From contig NZ_JHYA01000006.1 in NCBI RefSeq assembly GCF_000621545.1, positions 1 through 64,000 of the forward strand: a stretch of 64,000 nucleotides of DNA. The letters are read 5' to 3'. The notes beneath the pieces are model-generated. The model had not been told where the DNA came from. It saw only the letters and a list, made by a program, of their open reading frames with translations, and did no database searches. The stretch is from Anaerovibrio lipolyticus LB2005. Lineage in GTDB: Bacteria > Bacillota > Negativicutes > Selenomonadales > Selenomonadaceae. Numbering within the stretch: position 1 is the first letter of the stretch; each line of letters begins with the position of its first letter. Position numbers and translations under genes: made by a program. Positions 33,994 to 43,443 of this stretch are shown one piece after another.

Positions 33994-35268
33994 TTACAAG
34001 AAAAGCATCAGTGCAATTGCTGCTGCAATACAAGGCAGAGCATTGCGCTTGGTTACTTCCATAGGGTTAACCTTGGCCAAACCAGCGCAGATAATAGCAG
34101 CACCAGCCACTGGGGACATGGAACGGCCCATTGCACCGGCAATTTGTGCCAGAGAACCGAGGTTCATAATGCTGAGACCGAACTGCTCAGCAAATGGAGT
34201 TACTGCACCATTGAATGCAAAGGCAGCAGCATCACCTGAACCGGAAATAACAGCAATAAGGAAAGGACCAAAGGTGCCGGCAGCAGCTGCTGCGGACTGA
34301 GAGCCCTCCATGAGCTCAGTCATGGCTTTGGTAAGACCTATAGCGGACATACCAGTGGTAAAGATGCTGGCGCAGACGATAAGACCAATTACATCGCTGT
34401 AAGCATCGCCCATGCCTCTAAAGAAGTTCTTGCAAACCTGCTGTGCGTTGGACCAGGTAACTAAAAGACCAAGAACAACACCGAGAATCATGGAAAGAGC
34501 AACGCTCATTTCTGGCAGCACAGCAATCTGCTTGGAGCTGAGAATCAAAAGTACAAGTGGTACCAGTGGTACAATAGCCTTGAGAGGATTAACCTTGAAG
34601 GAATCAAAATCATGTACACCATCATTTTCAATAGATGCACGATACGCCTCACTGCGCTCCTCATTAGCGCCTTCCTTCATAATAACAGCATAAGCAGTCA
34701 TTACTGCAACGCAGGCGAAGGATGCAATGATGGAAGCTGGGGTCTCGTTGATGATAACAGTCATCATATCGGTGCCAGCCAAGTCAGCAACAAATGGATT
34801 ATGAGCATTACCAGGGCTGATGGCACTACCCCAAGTACCAGCCAATACGGTGGCAGCAGCCATGGCTGGATGAACACCAGCTGCAATAAGAGTTGGAATC
34901 AAAATACTACCAACAGCTGCAGAACAACCAGATGCAGATGGGATAGCCAAGCTGATCCACCAGGTCAGGAAGAAGGACAATGGAACAAGAATAACGCGAC
35001 CCTTCTTAAGAACTCCTGAGATGGACTGAACCAGATGCTGGTCGCACTCGGTCAGCTTCATAACATAGGAAAAACCCATTACGGTACAGATGGTTGGTAC
35101 GAGAGAATTATTAGTCATAGCTTTGATAAAAGCAGGCATAATATCCTCTGGCATATTACCAATCAGGCACATGATAATACCAGCCAAGAACAGTACCAGG
35201 CGCGCCTCAACCTTTTTGATAATCAGCGCAAATGTAAGAATAACAATAATAATTCCAGCGAGTAACAT
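33994..35268 (-). CDS. DcuC-like C4-dicarboxylate carrier
   Basis: A 424-aa protein with ~12 membrane helices (ATG at 35268 behind AGGAGGT). ISGSGDAAAFAFNGAVTPFA and IAGAMGRSMSPVAGAAIICAGLA match the DcuC family, which exchanges fumarate, succinate or aspartate under anaerobiosis. PSASGCSAAVGSILIPTLIAAG is the N-half counterpart. Adjacency to a PepT-like gene could mean a different, peptide- or amino-acid-derived substrate. Confidence 0.7.
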   Translation of the reverse strand: MLLAGIIIVILTFALIIKKVEARLVLFLAGIIMCLIGNMPEDIMPAFIKAMTNNSLVPTICTVMGFSYVMKLTECDQHLVQSISGVLKKGRVILVPLSFFLTWWISLAIPSASGCSAAVGSILIPTLIAAGVHPAMAAATVLAGTWGSAISPGNAHNPFVADLAGTDMMTVIINETPASIIASFACVAVMTAYAVIMKEGANEERSEAYRASIENDGVHDFDSFKVNPLKAIVPLVPLVLLILSSKQIAVLPEMSVALSMILGVVLGLLVTWSNAQQVCKNFFRGMGDAYSDVIGLIVCASIFTTGMSAIGLTKAMTELMEGSQSAAAAAGTFGPFLIAVISGSGDAAAFAFNGAVTPFAEQFGLSIMNLGSLAQIAGAMGRSMSPVAGAAIICAGLAKVNPMEVTKRNALPCIAAAIALMLFL

Positions 35269-35560
35269 TTTTCTACCTCCTAATCTCACTGTATAAAAAA
35301 ATTCCTTAGTAATTATAAGCTAAACTTATATATTTTTCAAATTTGCAGAAAAATCATTTGCACTTTTAAGTAAGTGACGTAAATAAATAAAACTATATTT
35401 CTTATTTCAAAAAATCTTTTCATAGAATAATCAGAAAATACCCTCATAATAAATGCAAATGGGATGAAAAAAAAGAACATTTAGGGTATAATGTATTCCG
35501 TATGCAAACAAATACATCATACATGTCGAGAATATATATAGAAATAGAGGGATATAAGCT
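35269..35560. other. Divergent intergenic region carrier/mqn
   Basis: AT-rich. A TATAAT (35487-35492) about 70 bp before the mqn start is a likely -10 box, without a clear -35. Nothing else was recognised. Confidence 0.4.
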
Positions 35561-36655
35561 TTGTACGCAACTGATGAATATGCAGATATTGAGCAAAAGA
35601 TATTAAATGGAGAAAGACTTACCAGAGAAGATGGTATCCGTCTTTTTAACTGCCATGATATTGCCTGGTTGGGCAATATGGCGGATATGGTGAGAAAAAA
35701 GAAGTGCGGCGATATTGTTTACTACAATGTGAATTGCCATGTAAATCTTACGAATATATGCACCTCCCATTGTAAGTTTTGCGCCTTTGGCAAGGATAAG
35801 GACAGCAAGGGAGCATATGCCTTTTCCATTGAGGAGGCCCTTAATGTTGTTCGTGATGCCAAAAAGGACCCAAATTTGGCAGGACTTCATGTGGTAAGTG
35901 GACTTCATCCGGACTGGACCTTTGAGGATTATTTGGAGCGGCTTCAGGCCCTGCATAATGAATTTCCGGAGCTTTATTTAAAGGGCTTTACAGGGGTTGA
36001 GATTACCCATTTTTCTAAGATTTCCGGCCTCAGTGTTGAGGAAGTGCTTAAAAAATTAAAGGCCGCTGGCCTTAAAGCCATTGCGGGAGGCGGTGCAGAA
36101 ATTCTTTCCGACAGAGTAAGAACTGAGCTGTGCCCAAAGAAAGCCACTGCTGATGAATGGATTGAGGTAGCCAGAACTGCCCATAAGCTGGGTATCAAAA
36201 CAAATGCCAGCATGCTGTACGGTCATATTGAGACCATTGAGGAGCGGGTGGATCACCTTATAAAATTACGTGATCTTCAGGATGAAACGGGAGGCCTTCA
36301 GACCTTTATATGTTTCCCATTCCTGCCTAAAAATACAGAGCTGGGAAAGAATGTAAAGCAGACCTCCATGTGGGATGACCTGAGAACCATGGCCATTTCC
36401 CGTTTGATGTTGGATAACATTAAGAATATCAAGGCCTATTGGGTAATGCTTACAGTTCCAGTGGCCCAAATAGCTCTGGGCTTTGGTGCCAACGATATTG
36501 ATGGCACTGTTCATAAGGAAACTATTCTTCACGATGCTGGGGCAACCAGTCCTACGGCTCTTAGTGAGGATCATATTATTAAGATTATTCGTGATGCAGG
36601 CCGTATTCCGGCTGCCTGTGACTGCAATTTCAATATATTGCGTCGCTTCGATTGA
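35561..36655 (+). CDS. mqnE: Aminodeoxyfutalosine synthase (MqnE-like), copy 1
   Basis: A 364-aa radical SAM protein (TTG start behind AGAGGGATA). The cluster motif is NLTNICTSHCKFCAF. The GLHPDWTFEDYL, GFTGVEITHFSKISG, AGGGAEIL and MLYGHIETIEER blocks match MqnE, which joins the enolpyruvyl-benzoate precursor to SAM-derived adenosyl radical in the futalosine route to menaquinone. It is the first of four tightly spaced genes. A second homologue follows at once, so which of the two is the true MqnE cannot be decided by eye. Confidence 0.8.
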   Translation: MYATDEYADIEQKILNGERLTREDGIRLFNCHDIAWLGNMADMVRKKKCGDIVYYNVNCHVNLTNICTSHCKFCAFGKDKDSKGAYAFSIEEALNVVRDAKKDPNLAGLHVVSGLHPDWTFEDYLERLQALHNEFPELYLKGFTGVEITHFSKISGLSVEEVLKKLKAAGLKAIAGGGAEILSDRVRTELCPKKATADEWIEVARTAHKLGIKTNASMLYGHIETIEERVDHLIKLRDLQDETGGLQTFICFPFLPKNTELGKNVKQTSMWDDLRTMAISRLMLDNIKNIKAYWVMLTVPVAQIALGFGANDIDGTVHKETILHDAGATSPTALSEDHIIKIIRDAGRIPAACDCNFNILRRFD

Positions 36656-36688
36656 GCATCAGTTTAGTTCTTAAGGAGATTTACCAAA

Positions 36689-37777
36689 ATGACTGAAGAA
36701 GCTATAAAAATTGCAAGGGCAAAGGCTGAAAACGGGGATCGTCTGACCCTTCAGGATGCCCTTGCCCTTTACGAAGATAATGACCTTCTTTTTCTGGCCT
36801 CCAGTGCCCGCAAAATGAAGGAAAAGAAAAGTGGCAAAAATGTTTATTATAATGTAAACAGACATATAAATCTGACCAATATCTGCACCTCCGGCTGTCC
36901 TCTGTGTGCTTTCCAGTGTGAGGAGGGGGACAAGCGGGGCTATGTTATGGAACCGGAGGATATTGCCAAGGTCCTTGAGGATGCCAAAAAAGTCAAAAAT
37001 CTTGGGGAAATCCATATTGTAAGTGCGCTGCATCCAACCAAGACCTTCGATTATTATTTGAATGTGGTGCGCCAGGTGAAGGCGGCCCTTCCAAATGTGG
37101 ACATTAAGGCCTTTACCCCTGTTGAGGTGGTGCATTTTAGCCAGATGACAGGAAAATCTGTAAAGGAAATTTTGAAGATTTTGCAGGAGGCAGGCTTGTC
37201 CTCCTTGCCAGGTGGCGGTGCAGAAATTCTTAATGATCGTGTGCGCAAGGAAATTTGCCCTAAAAAGGCCACCACAGCCCAGTGGATAGAAACAATAAAA
37301 GCGGCTCATGAGCTTGGTATTAGAACAAACTGCTCCATTATGTACGGTCACATTGAAACCATTGAGGAGCGGCTTCAGCACCTCTTTACCCTACGGGATA
37401 TTCAGGACGAAACAGGTGGCTTCCAGGCCTTTATTGCCTTCCCGTTTCATCCAGCCAATACCCAGCTTAGTCACCTAAAGCGTGTGGGCTCATGGGAGGA
37501 TATGAAGATGATAGCTATGTCCCGCCTGATTTTGGATAATATTGATCACGTCAAGGCCTTCTGGATTATGCTGACAACACCGTTGGCACAGCTGGCCCTC
37601 GGTTTTGGTGCCGATGATTTGGATGGTACCATCGGTGAGGAGAAGATTATCCATGAGGCCGGTGCCAAGACCGGTACCGGTACAACCAGAGAGCGTCTTA
37701 GAAAGCTTATTACTGAGACGGGGATGGTTCCTGTGGAAAGAGATACCTTCTATCATCCAATAAAGGAGGCGGAATAA
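36689..37777 (+). CDS. MqnE-like radical SAM protein, copy 2
   Basis: A 362-aa paralogue of the preceding gene. The cluster is NLTNICTSGCPLCAFQ, and the GGGAEILNDRVRKEICPKKA and MYGHIETIEERLQHL blocks are shared. It differs in the cluster loop (GCPLCAFQCEEG, an extra Cys) and in SALHPTKTFDYY. AAGGAG precedes the ATG. It may be a specialised second enzyme (for example acting on a different enolpyruvyl substrate) or the subunit partner of copy 1. Confidence 0.75.
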   Translation: MTEEAIKIARAKAENGDRLTLQDALALYEDNDLLFLASSARKMKEKKSGKNVYYNVNRHINLTNICTSGCPLCAFQCEEGDKRGYVMEPEDIAKVLEDAKKVKNLGEIHIVSALHPTKTFDYYLNVVRQVKAALPNVDIKAFTPVEVVHFSQMTGKSVKEILKILQEAGLSSLPGGGAEILNDRVRKEICPKKATTAQWIETIKAAHELGIRTNCSIMYGHIETIEERLQHLFTLRDIQDETGGFQAFIAFPFHPANTQLSHLKRVGSWEDMKMIAMSRLILDNIDHVKAFWIMLTTPLAQLALGFGADDLDGTIGEEKIIHEAGAKTGTGTTRERLRKLITETGMVPVERDTFYHPIKEAE

Positions 37778-38800
37778 ATGCGTATGAAATCCAAGGAGGC
37801 CGTGGAACTTCTAAATAACGGCGATCCAATAGAAATGGGCCGTGCGGCTGATGCAGAACGCCGCAAGCGGTTTGATGATACCGTAACCTTTATTGTGGAC
37901 AGAAATATAAATTATACCAATGTGTGCAAAAATGAGTGTCGTTTTTGCGCCTTTTTCCGTCGCAAGGACCACAAGGATGCCTATCTTCTGACCAATGAGG
38001 AAATCTTGGCAAAGGTGCAGGAGACCGTGGATGCGGGTGGTACCCAGCTGATGATTCAGGGGGGACTGTACCCTGATTTGGGCCTTAAATATTATGAGGA
38101 TATGCTAAAGGCCATTAAGAGCAAATATGATATAACCATTCATTCCTTTACAGCCACGGAAATCCAGCATTTTGCCTATCAGGAGGGTATTTCCATATTG
38201 GAATGCCTTAAAAGATTGCAGGCTGCGGGGCTGGACAGCCTCCCGGGTGGCGGTGCTGAAATCCTGGTGGATGAGGTGCGCAAGCGGGTCAGCCCTAAGA
38301 AAATAATGACTGATGATTGGCTTCATGTTATGGAGTGTGCCCATTCCATTGGTATGGAATCAACGGCAACTATGGTTATCGGTTTGGGTGAAACCATGGC
38401 TCAGCGCATTGAACACATGGACAGAATTCGTCAGCTTCAGGATAAGACAGGTGGCTTCAGAGCCTTTATTTCCTGGACATTCCAGCCTCACAACACTGAA
38501 ATGGGTGGGGAGAAGGTATCTGGTTGGGATTATATGCGCAATCTGGCCATGAGCCGTCTGTATATGGATAATATCAAGCACATTCAGGGCTCCTGGGTAA
38601 CCCAGGGGGAGCGTATCGGCCAGCTGACTCTTGGCTTTGGTGCAGATGATTTGGGCAGCATTATGCTGGAGGAAAATGTGGTGAGGGCCGCAGGAACAGC
38701 TTATGATATGTCCATTAATAAGATGGTTGAAATGATTAAAGGGGCAGGCAAAAAGCCAGCCCAGAGAAATACCAAATATGAGATTTTACGGAGATTCTGA
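37778..38800 (+). CDS. mqnC: Cyclic dehypoxanthinyl futalosine synthase
   Basis: A 340-aa radical SAM protein. NYTNVCKNECRFCAFFRR is the MqnC cluster motif, and GGTQLMIQGGLYPDLGLKYYEDML, LPGGGAEILVDEVRK and MVIGLGETMAQRIEHM support it. It cyclises dehypoxanthine futalosine to the spiro/cyclic intermediate of menaquinone synthesis. The start follows GGAGGCGG. It starts right after copy 2 of MqnE and abuts the phosphorylase, so one operon is likely. Confidence 0.85.
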   Translation: MRMKSKEAVELLNNGDPIEMGRAADAERRKRFDDTVTFIVDRNINYTNVCKNECRFCAFFRRKDHKDAYLLTNEEILAKVQETVDAGGTQLMIQGGLYPDLGLKYYEDMLKAIKSKYDITIHSFTATEIQHFAYQEGISILECLKRLQAAGLDSLPGGGAEILVDEVRKRVSPKKIMTDDWLHVMECAHSIGMESTATMVIGLGETMAQRIEHMDRIRQLQDKTGGFRAFISWTFQPHNTEMGGEKVSGWDYMRNLAMSRLYMDNIKHIQGSWVTQGERIGQLTLGFGADDLGSIMLEENVVRAAGTAYDMSINKMVEMIKGAGKKPAQRNTKYEILRRF

Positions 38801-38801
38801 T

Positions 38802-39650
38802 ATGGCTGATAATATGATTCCCAAGGCAGATTATGCTGTGGTGGGTGGTTCCGGCACTCTTTCCTCAAATTTTCCTGCCAATGTGAAGGATGAAGATGTT
38901 AAAATAGTGGCAGAGAACCTTTATTTTGATACTCCATACGGCAAAAGTCCGGCCTTCCGTCATTTTACTGTAGGGGAGAAGCACGTTCTCACAGTAAGAA
39001 TGCACGGCTGGCGCAGTGGTGTCACCAGAGCAGATGCCTCCCGTCAGGTGTTCTGGGTGTTCCGTGAGGCGGGAGTAAAGCGTATTATTTCCGAGGGAGG
39101 CGTAGGAACAGTAAATAAGCTCCTGGATATCCGTGATTTTATGGTACCGGATGATTACCTTGATATGTCTATGCGCAAGGATGTTATGCTGGATGGCAGA
39201 TATTTGCTCGTAATGCGTGATGCCCTTTGCCCGGAGCTTCGTGAGGCCCTTATTAAGGCTACCAAAAAGCGCTTTGATGGACGTATCTTCACCAGAGGTA
39301 CATACGCTGTAACCGACGGCCGACATTTTGAAAGTCCTGCTGAGGTGGCTATGCTTAACGGCCATGCAGATATTGTGGGCCAGAGCATGTGCCCTGAGGT
39401 GTATCTTGCCCGTGAGATAGGTGCCTGCTATGCGGGGTTGTATTTTACCGTTAATTATGGCGAGGGCATAAAAAAATGGTCCCATCAGGACATGACAGAC
39501 ATTTTCTATGACGACGCACCTATGATTGGTGAGATTATTTTGGAAACCATAAGAAATGTTGATGCGGAGGACAGAAAGTGCGAATGTCTTGAGCTGCGCA
39601 AGGAAACCCTGTTAAAGGATGTGTACAATCAGGAGTCAGCCAAGGGCTGA
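38802..39650 (+). CDS. MTAP/PNP-type nucleoside phosphorylase
   Basis: A 282-aa protein of the 5'-methylthioadenosine/purine nucleoside phosphorylase family: VVGGSGTLSSNFP, FDTPYGKSPAF, MHGWRSG, the long AGVKRIISEGGVGTVNKLLD block and QSMCPEVYLAREIGACYAGL. It starts one base past the mqnC stop. In a menaquinone operon this strongly suggests it removes adenine (or hypoxanthine) from aminodeoxyfutalosine, replacing MqnB. Replacing MTAP residues such as TACGSL by SEGGVG hints at a changed substrate. The role is inferred. Confidence 0.75.
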   Translation: MADNMIPKADYAVVGGSGTLSSNFPANVKDEDVKIVAENLYFDTPYGKSPAFRHFTVGEKHVLTVRMHGWRSGVTRADASRQVFWVFREAGVKRIISEGGVGTVNKLLDIRDFMVPDDYLDMSMRKDVMLDGRYLLVMRDALCPELREALIKATKKRFDGRIFTRGTYAVTDGRHFESPAEVAMLNGHADIVGQSMCPEVYLAREIGACYAGLYFTVNYGEGIKKWSHQDMTDIFYDDAPMIGEIILETIRNVDAEDRKCECLELRKETLLKDVYNQESAKG

Positions 39651-39678
39651 TGATTTGATGTGAAATGGCGGTGATAAT

Positions 39679-41799
39679 ATGGTCTTTGTGAAATTTAAAA
39701 TGAAGCTATTGGCTTTGGCAATGGCCTGCGCCTTTGTATTTTTACCTAATGCCTCTGAAGCATCAAAGATAAATGATGTTCAGCAGACCACGGTTATCCT
39801 GGAGAAGGAGGAGCCAAAGGGGGCAGCTGATCAAAAGTATGTCAGTGCCAACAAGCCTATTGCTGATGGTGGCAGTCCTTGGATGGATGTCAGCGTTATC
39901 GACAAGAAGCATGAGGTGCCCAGCTTTTCTGCCAAGGATAATTTCTATTCCTACAACAACGATTATTGGATAAAGCAAATGGGTGAGTATGGTATCAGCT
40001 CATCCTATGATGTGTTTAATGAAGTGAACAGCAAGGTGGACTATAACATTGCCAATCTGCTGGAAACTCCTGTCCAGTTTTCCCACGACGGTTCAATTTG
40101 CCAGAAGGTTTATAAAATGGTGAAGAACTGGAACAAGCGTGATAAAATTGGTCTGCAGCCTCTGATGGATGATGTGAACAAAATAGAGGCCATACAGACA
40201 TTGGAGGACATGGATAATTACATTATTGGTGATGAGGTTCCCAACAGTGCCTTCTGTGAGCCGGATTTGCAGCCGGATCTGAATGATACCAAACATTATG
40301 CCATGAATATTATTCCTATGGGCCTTACCCTGGGAGATGCGGCGGAATATTCCAATATGACGGTGCTGGGCAAGCGTATTAAGAATGCCAATGATGTGGC
40401 GGCCAAGAAGATGATGATGCTGGCAAAGTACGATGAGGAAACTGCCAAGGCAAAAATCGAGGCCATGTATCGTTTGGAATATGCTTTGGCTGGTACCATG
40501 TATACCCGTGAGGAGGCCTCCAAGGCGGATTATCTCCAAAAGACCAACAATCCAGTAACTCTTGATGAGCTGAAGGAAATGGCTGGCCGCTATCCTATTA
40601 TGGCGTACCTTAATAAATATGGCCTTGATCAAGCAGAGCGGTTTTCCGTTCCAAATCCTGCCTATATAAAGGCTTTGGCGGCATATTACAACGAGGAGCA
40701 CCTTCAGGATATGAAGGATACCCTTATTGTTTATCGTATGCTGGAAAATATGGAAATGCTTAATTCCGCCGCCAATGATATTGCCATGGAGCATAATCTG
40801 GCAGTACGGGGATATAAAGGAAGTGTACCAGACTGGGTACGGGGTGTGGAATATGTAAAGGCTGTATTACCAGGACCGCTCTCCAATCTTTATGCCGAGG
40901 CCTATTGCAGCAAGGAAGTAAAGCAGGATATTGAAGGTATAATAGCTGATGTAACCAATTACTATAAGGCTATGCTTCAAGATGAAACCTTCTTTTCACC
41001 TGAGGTCCGTCAAAAGGCTATTACTAAGCTGGATAATCTGAAGGTTCGTGCCGTTATGCCGGATAAGCCTAAGAAGTGGAATGATATTAAGCTGAACAAG
41101 TGCAAGAATCTTATTGATGTGCGTAATGCCCTTTTAAAATGGGAGATTGGTGAGTACATCAAGAAGATGAACGGCGAGGTGGAAATCAATTGGGTTCCGT
41201 CTTACACCGTTAATGCCATGTATAATATTGCTGACAATTCCATTAATATTCCAGCTGGTATTCTCAATGGTGTATTCTATTACAGCGACTACACCTATGA
41301 GGAGAAGATGGGGGGCATAGGCATGATTATTGCCCATGAGATTTCCCATGGCTTTGATACCACCGGCTCCCAGTTTGACGAAAACGGCAACCTGAAGGAG
41401 TGGTGGACTCCTGAGGATAAGGCCGCCTACAATGAGCGGGCCAAGAAGGTGGTGGACTACCTTAATAGTATTACCGTATATGAAGGACTTCATTGCAACG
41501 GTGAAATCAATAAGGGAGAGACCATTGCGGATATTGGTGGCATGCAGTGCATATTGTCAATTGCCAAGAATAAGCCGGATTTTAATTACAAGCAATTCTT
41601 CAACCAATATGGCAAACTGTGGCAAAGCATATATACCAAAGAGTTTGGCGAGCTTCAGGTGAATACTGATCCTCATCCGTTGCCATACCTAAGGGTCAAC
41701 GTTATATTGCAGCAATTTGATAAATTCAATGAGACCTACGACATAAAGCCTGGGGACAAAATGTATCTGGCTCCTGAAAAGCGGATTCTTGTATGGTAG
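39679..41799 (+). CDS. Exported M13 (neprilysin-family) metallopeptidase
   Basis: A 706-aa protein with a signal peptide (LLALAMACAFVFLPNASEA). The zinc site is IIAHEISHGFD (HExxH) with the third ligand Glu in GETIADIGG. The substrate-binding NAMYN and the exosite region are typical of M13. It is a large secreted or periplasmic endopeptidase that cuts short peptides. It has its own terminator and a GGCGGTG site. Confidence 0.9.
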   Translation: MVFVKFKMKLLALAMACAFVFLPNASEASKINDVQQTTVILEKEEPKGAADQKYVSANKPIADGGSPWMDVSVIDKKHEVPSFSAKDNFYSYNNDYWIKQMGEYGISSSYDVFNEVNSKVDYNIANLLETPVQFSHDGSICQKVYKMVKNWNKRDKIGLQPLMDDVNKIEAIQTLEDMDNYIIGDEVPNSAFCEPDLQPDLNDTKHYAMNIIPMGLTLGDAAEYSNMTVLGKRIKNANDVAAKKMMMLAKYDEETAKAKIEAMYRLEYALAGTMYTREEASKADYLQKTNNPVTLDELKEMAGRYPIMAYLNKYGLDQAERFSVPNPAYIKALAAYYNEEHLQDMKDTLIVYRMLENMEMLNSAANDIAMEHNLAVRGYKGSVPDWVRGVEYVKAVLPGPLSNLYAEAYCSKEVKQDIEGIIADVTNYYKAMLQDETFFSPEVRQKAITKLDNLKVRAVMPDKPKKWNDIKLNKCKNLIDVRNALLKWEIGEYIKKMNGEVEINWVPSYTVNAMYNIADNSINIPAGILNGVFYYSDYTYEEKMGGIGMIIAHEISHGFDTTGSQFDENGNLKEWWTPEDKAAYNERAKKVVDYLNSITVYEGLHCNGEINKGETIADIGGMQCILSIAKNKPDFNYKQFFNQYGKLWQSIYTKEFGELQVNTDPHPLPYLRVNVILQQFDKFNETYDIKPGDKMYLAPEKRILVW

Positions 41800-41842
41800 G
41801 TCTGAAATAAGCTAAATAAAGCAATTAATTAAGCAATAAGAA

Positions 41843-41890
41843 AACTCTGCTGTTAGTCAGTTAAACTGATTAATAGCAGAGTTATTTTTT
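41843..41890 (+). terminator. Terminator between convergent genes
   Basis: AACTCTGCT (41843-41851) pairs with AGCAGAGTT (41875-41883), then ATTTTTTT. Confidence 0.8.
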
Positions 41891-41913
41891 TAGCCAGTTA
41901 TTAAGTTTAAAAA

Positions 41914-43227
41914 TTAATCCTCATCTATGCTTGGAAGGAAGACAAAGAGTATGGAGCTTACTAATAACAGATAAGGGTAAAGAAGATAAGGCAGTACGTG
42001 AAAAGCGGAAATTTCCCAGCCAAGGCTGGCTGCAATGGAAAGGGCCACCAGCATCTGGGCACCGTATGGAAGAATACCCTGGAATATACATGAGAAGGTA
42101 TCCAGCAAGGAAGCGGATTCCTTGGCTGAAATATTAAAGCTCTCGGAAATTTTCTTGGCAATAGGGTTGGTCATTACGATAGCGACGGTATTATTGGCAG
42201 TGGCAATATCCATAAAGCCAACCAGCATACCTATGCCCAGCATACCACCCTTTTTGGTGCTGAAAATCTTATGTACTGTAGAAAGAAGGGCATTAAATCC
42301 ACCATTATAAGCTATAAGACCACCAATGCAGGATACCAGAATGGCCACCATGGAGGTTTCGAACATTCCGGCAGTACCCTTGCCGATATTTGCCAGGTAG
42401 TCCAAATATGATACTTCACCCATGCCCAGCATGAGAATAGAACCACTGAAAATGCCCACAAGAAGCACTAAAAATACGTTAAAGCCCATTACTCCGCCAA
42501 TGAGTACCAGAAGATATGGAATAATTTTAATAAGGTTATATTCCTCAATATGAAGGTCACCTGTCGGGCGTTCCAGCGTGAGGAAGTAGAGAACTATTAT
42601 GGTTAAAATGGCTGCTGGAACAGCGATTTTAAAGTTAGCCTTGAATTTGTCCTGCATTTTACAGCCTTGACCGTTGCAGGCAGCGATGGTGGTGTCAGAA
42701 ATAAAGGAAAGGTTGTCACCAAACATGGCTCCTCCCATAACGGTGCCCACACAAAGTGGCATAGGATAGCCAGTGCAGCCACCAATGGCTATTGCAATAG
42801 GCGTTATAAGTGTAATAGTTCCTACAGAGGTACCCATAGCCAATGATACAAAGGCACTGATAAGGAAAAGCACAGGAATAGCATAATCTGCCGGGATAAG
42901 GGACAGGATAAAATACGCCACACTTTCAGCACTGCTTCTTCCCAAAACGCCAACAAAAACGCCTGCCATAAGGAAAATTAAAATCATGGTGATAATATTG
43001 GGGTCAGCCATGCTGTTGGCCATGATTTTTAATTTTTCATTCATATTAATGCCATTTGCCTGTATGCAGGCCACCAGAAGGGCTATCATAAATACAACCA
43101 CTACTGAAACATTATAAAAACCCATGGGTACATCCATTATGTACTCCAGGGTAATACCCAGTCCCAGATAAAGGAACACAAAAACTGCTATAGGCAGCAG
43201 TGCTCCAAAGCTTTTTTTATTTTCCAA
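41914..43227 (-). CDS. NhaC-family Na+/H+ antiporter
   Basis: A 437-aa protein with ~12 helices (TTG start behind AGGAGG). SLAMGTSVGTITLITPIAIAI, GAMFGDNLSFISDTTIAA and MDIATANNTVAIVMTNPIAK are NhaC signatures. It exchanges Na+ for H+ (or in some members amino-acid pairs). No amino-acid metabolism gene adjoins it. Confidence 0.8.
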   Translation of the reverse strand: MENKKSFGALLPIAVFVFLYLGLGITLEYIMDVPMGFYNVSVVVVFMIALLVACIQANGINMNEKLKIMANSMADPNIITMILIFLMAGVFVGVLGRSSAESVAYFILSLIPADYAIPVLFLISAFVSLAMGTSVGTITLITPIAIAIGGCTGYPMPLCVGTVMGGAMFGDNLSFISDTTIAACNGQGCKMQDKFKANFKIAVPAAILTIIVLYFLTLERPTGDLHIEEYNLIKIIPYLLVLIGGVMGFNVFLVLLVGIFSGSILMLGMGEVSYLDYLANIGKGTAGMFETSMVAILVSCIGGLIAYNGGFNALLSTVHKIFSTKKGGMLGIGMLVGFMDIATANNTVAIVMTNPIAKKISESFNISAKESASLLDTFSCIFQGILPYGAQMLVALSIAASLGWEISAFHVLPYLLYPYLLLVSSILFVFLPSIDED

Positions 43228-43443
43228 TTTCGTTCCTCCTAAACAAGATGAAGATTTACTTTACTAAGTTTTTCCAGTAAATAAAAAGTCCTTGAACATT
43301 ATACCCTATTTGTTAAAAATATTCTATTTTTCTGTGCTTTAAGCAGGAAAAATAGGGGGGAAGGGAGAAATAAACTGAAGGTACAAAATAGAAGTAGTCG
43401 GATTATGTTTTTTTAGTTTATGCGTTTTAAATAGGTAATAAAA

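Noticed and set aside
35603-39485. Long leftward ORFs across the mqn operon
   Set aside because: They are antisense shadows of well-supported radical SAM and phosphorylase genes.
40093-40794. 233-codon leftward ORF inside the M13 peptidase
   Set aside because: Antisense shadow with no ribosome binding site. The M13 gene is complete on the plus strand.
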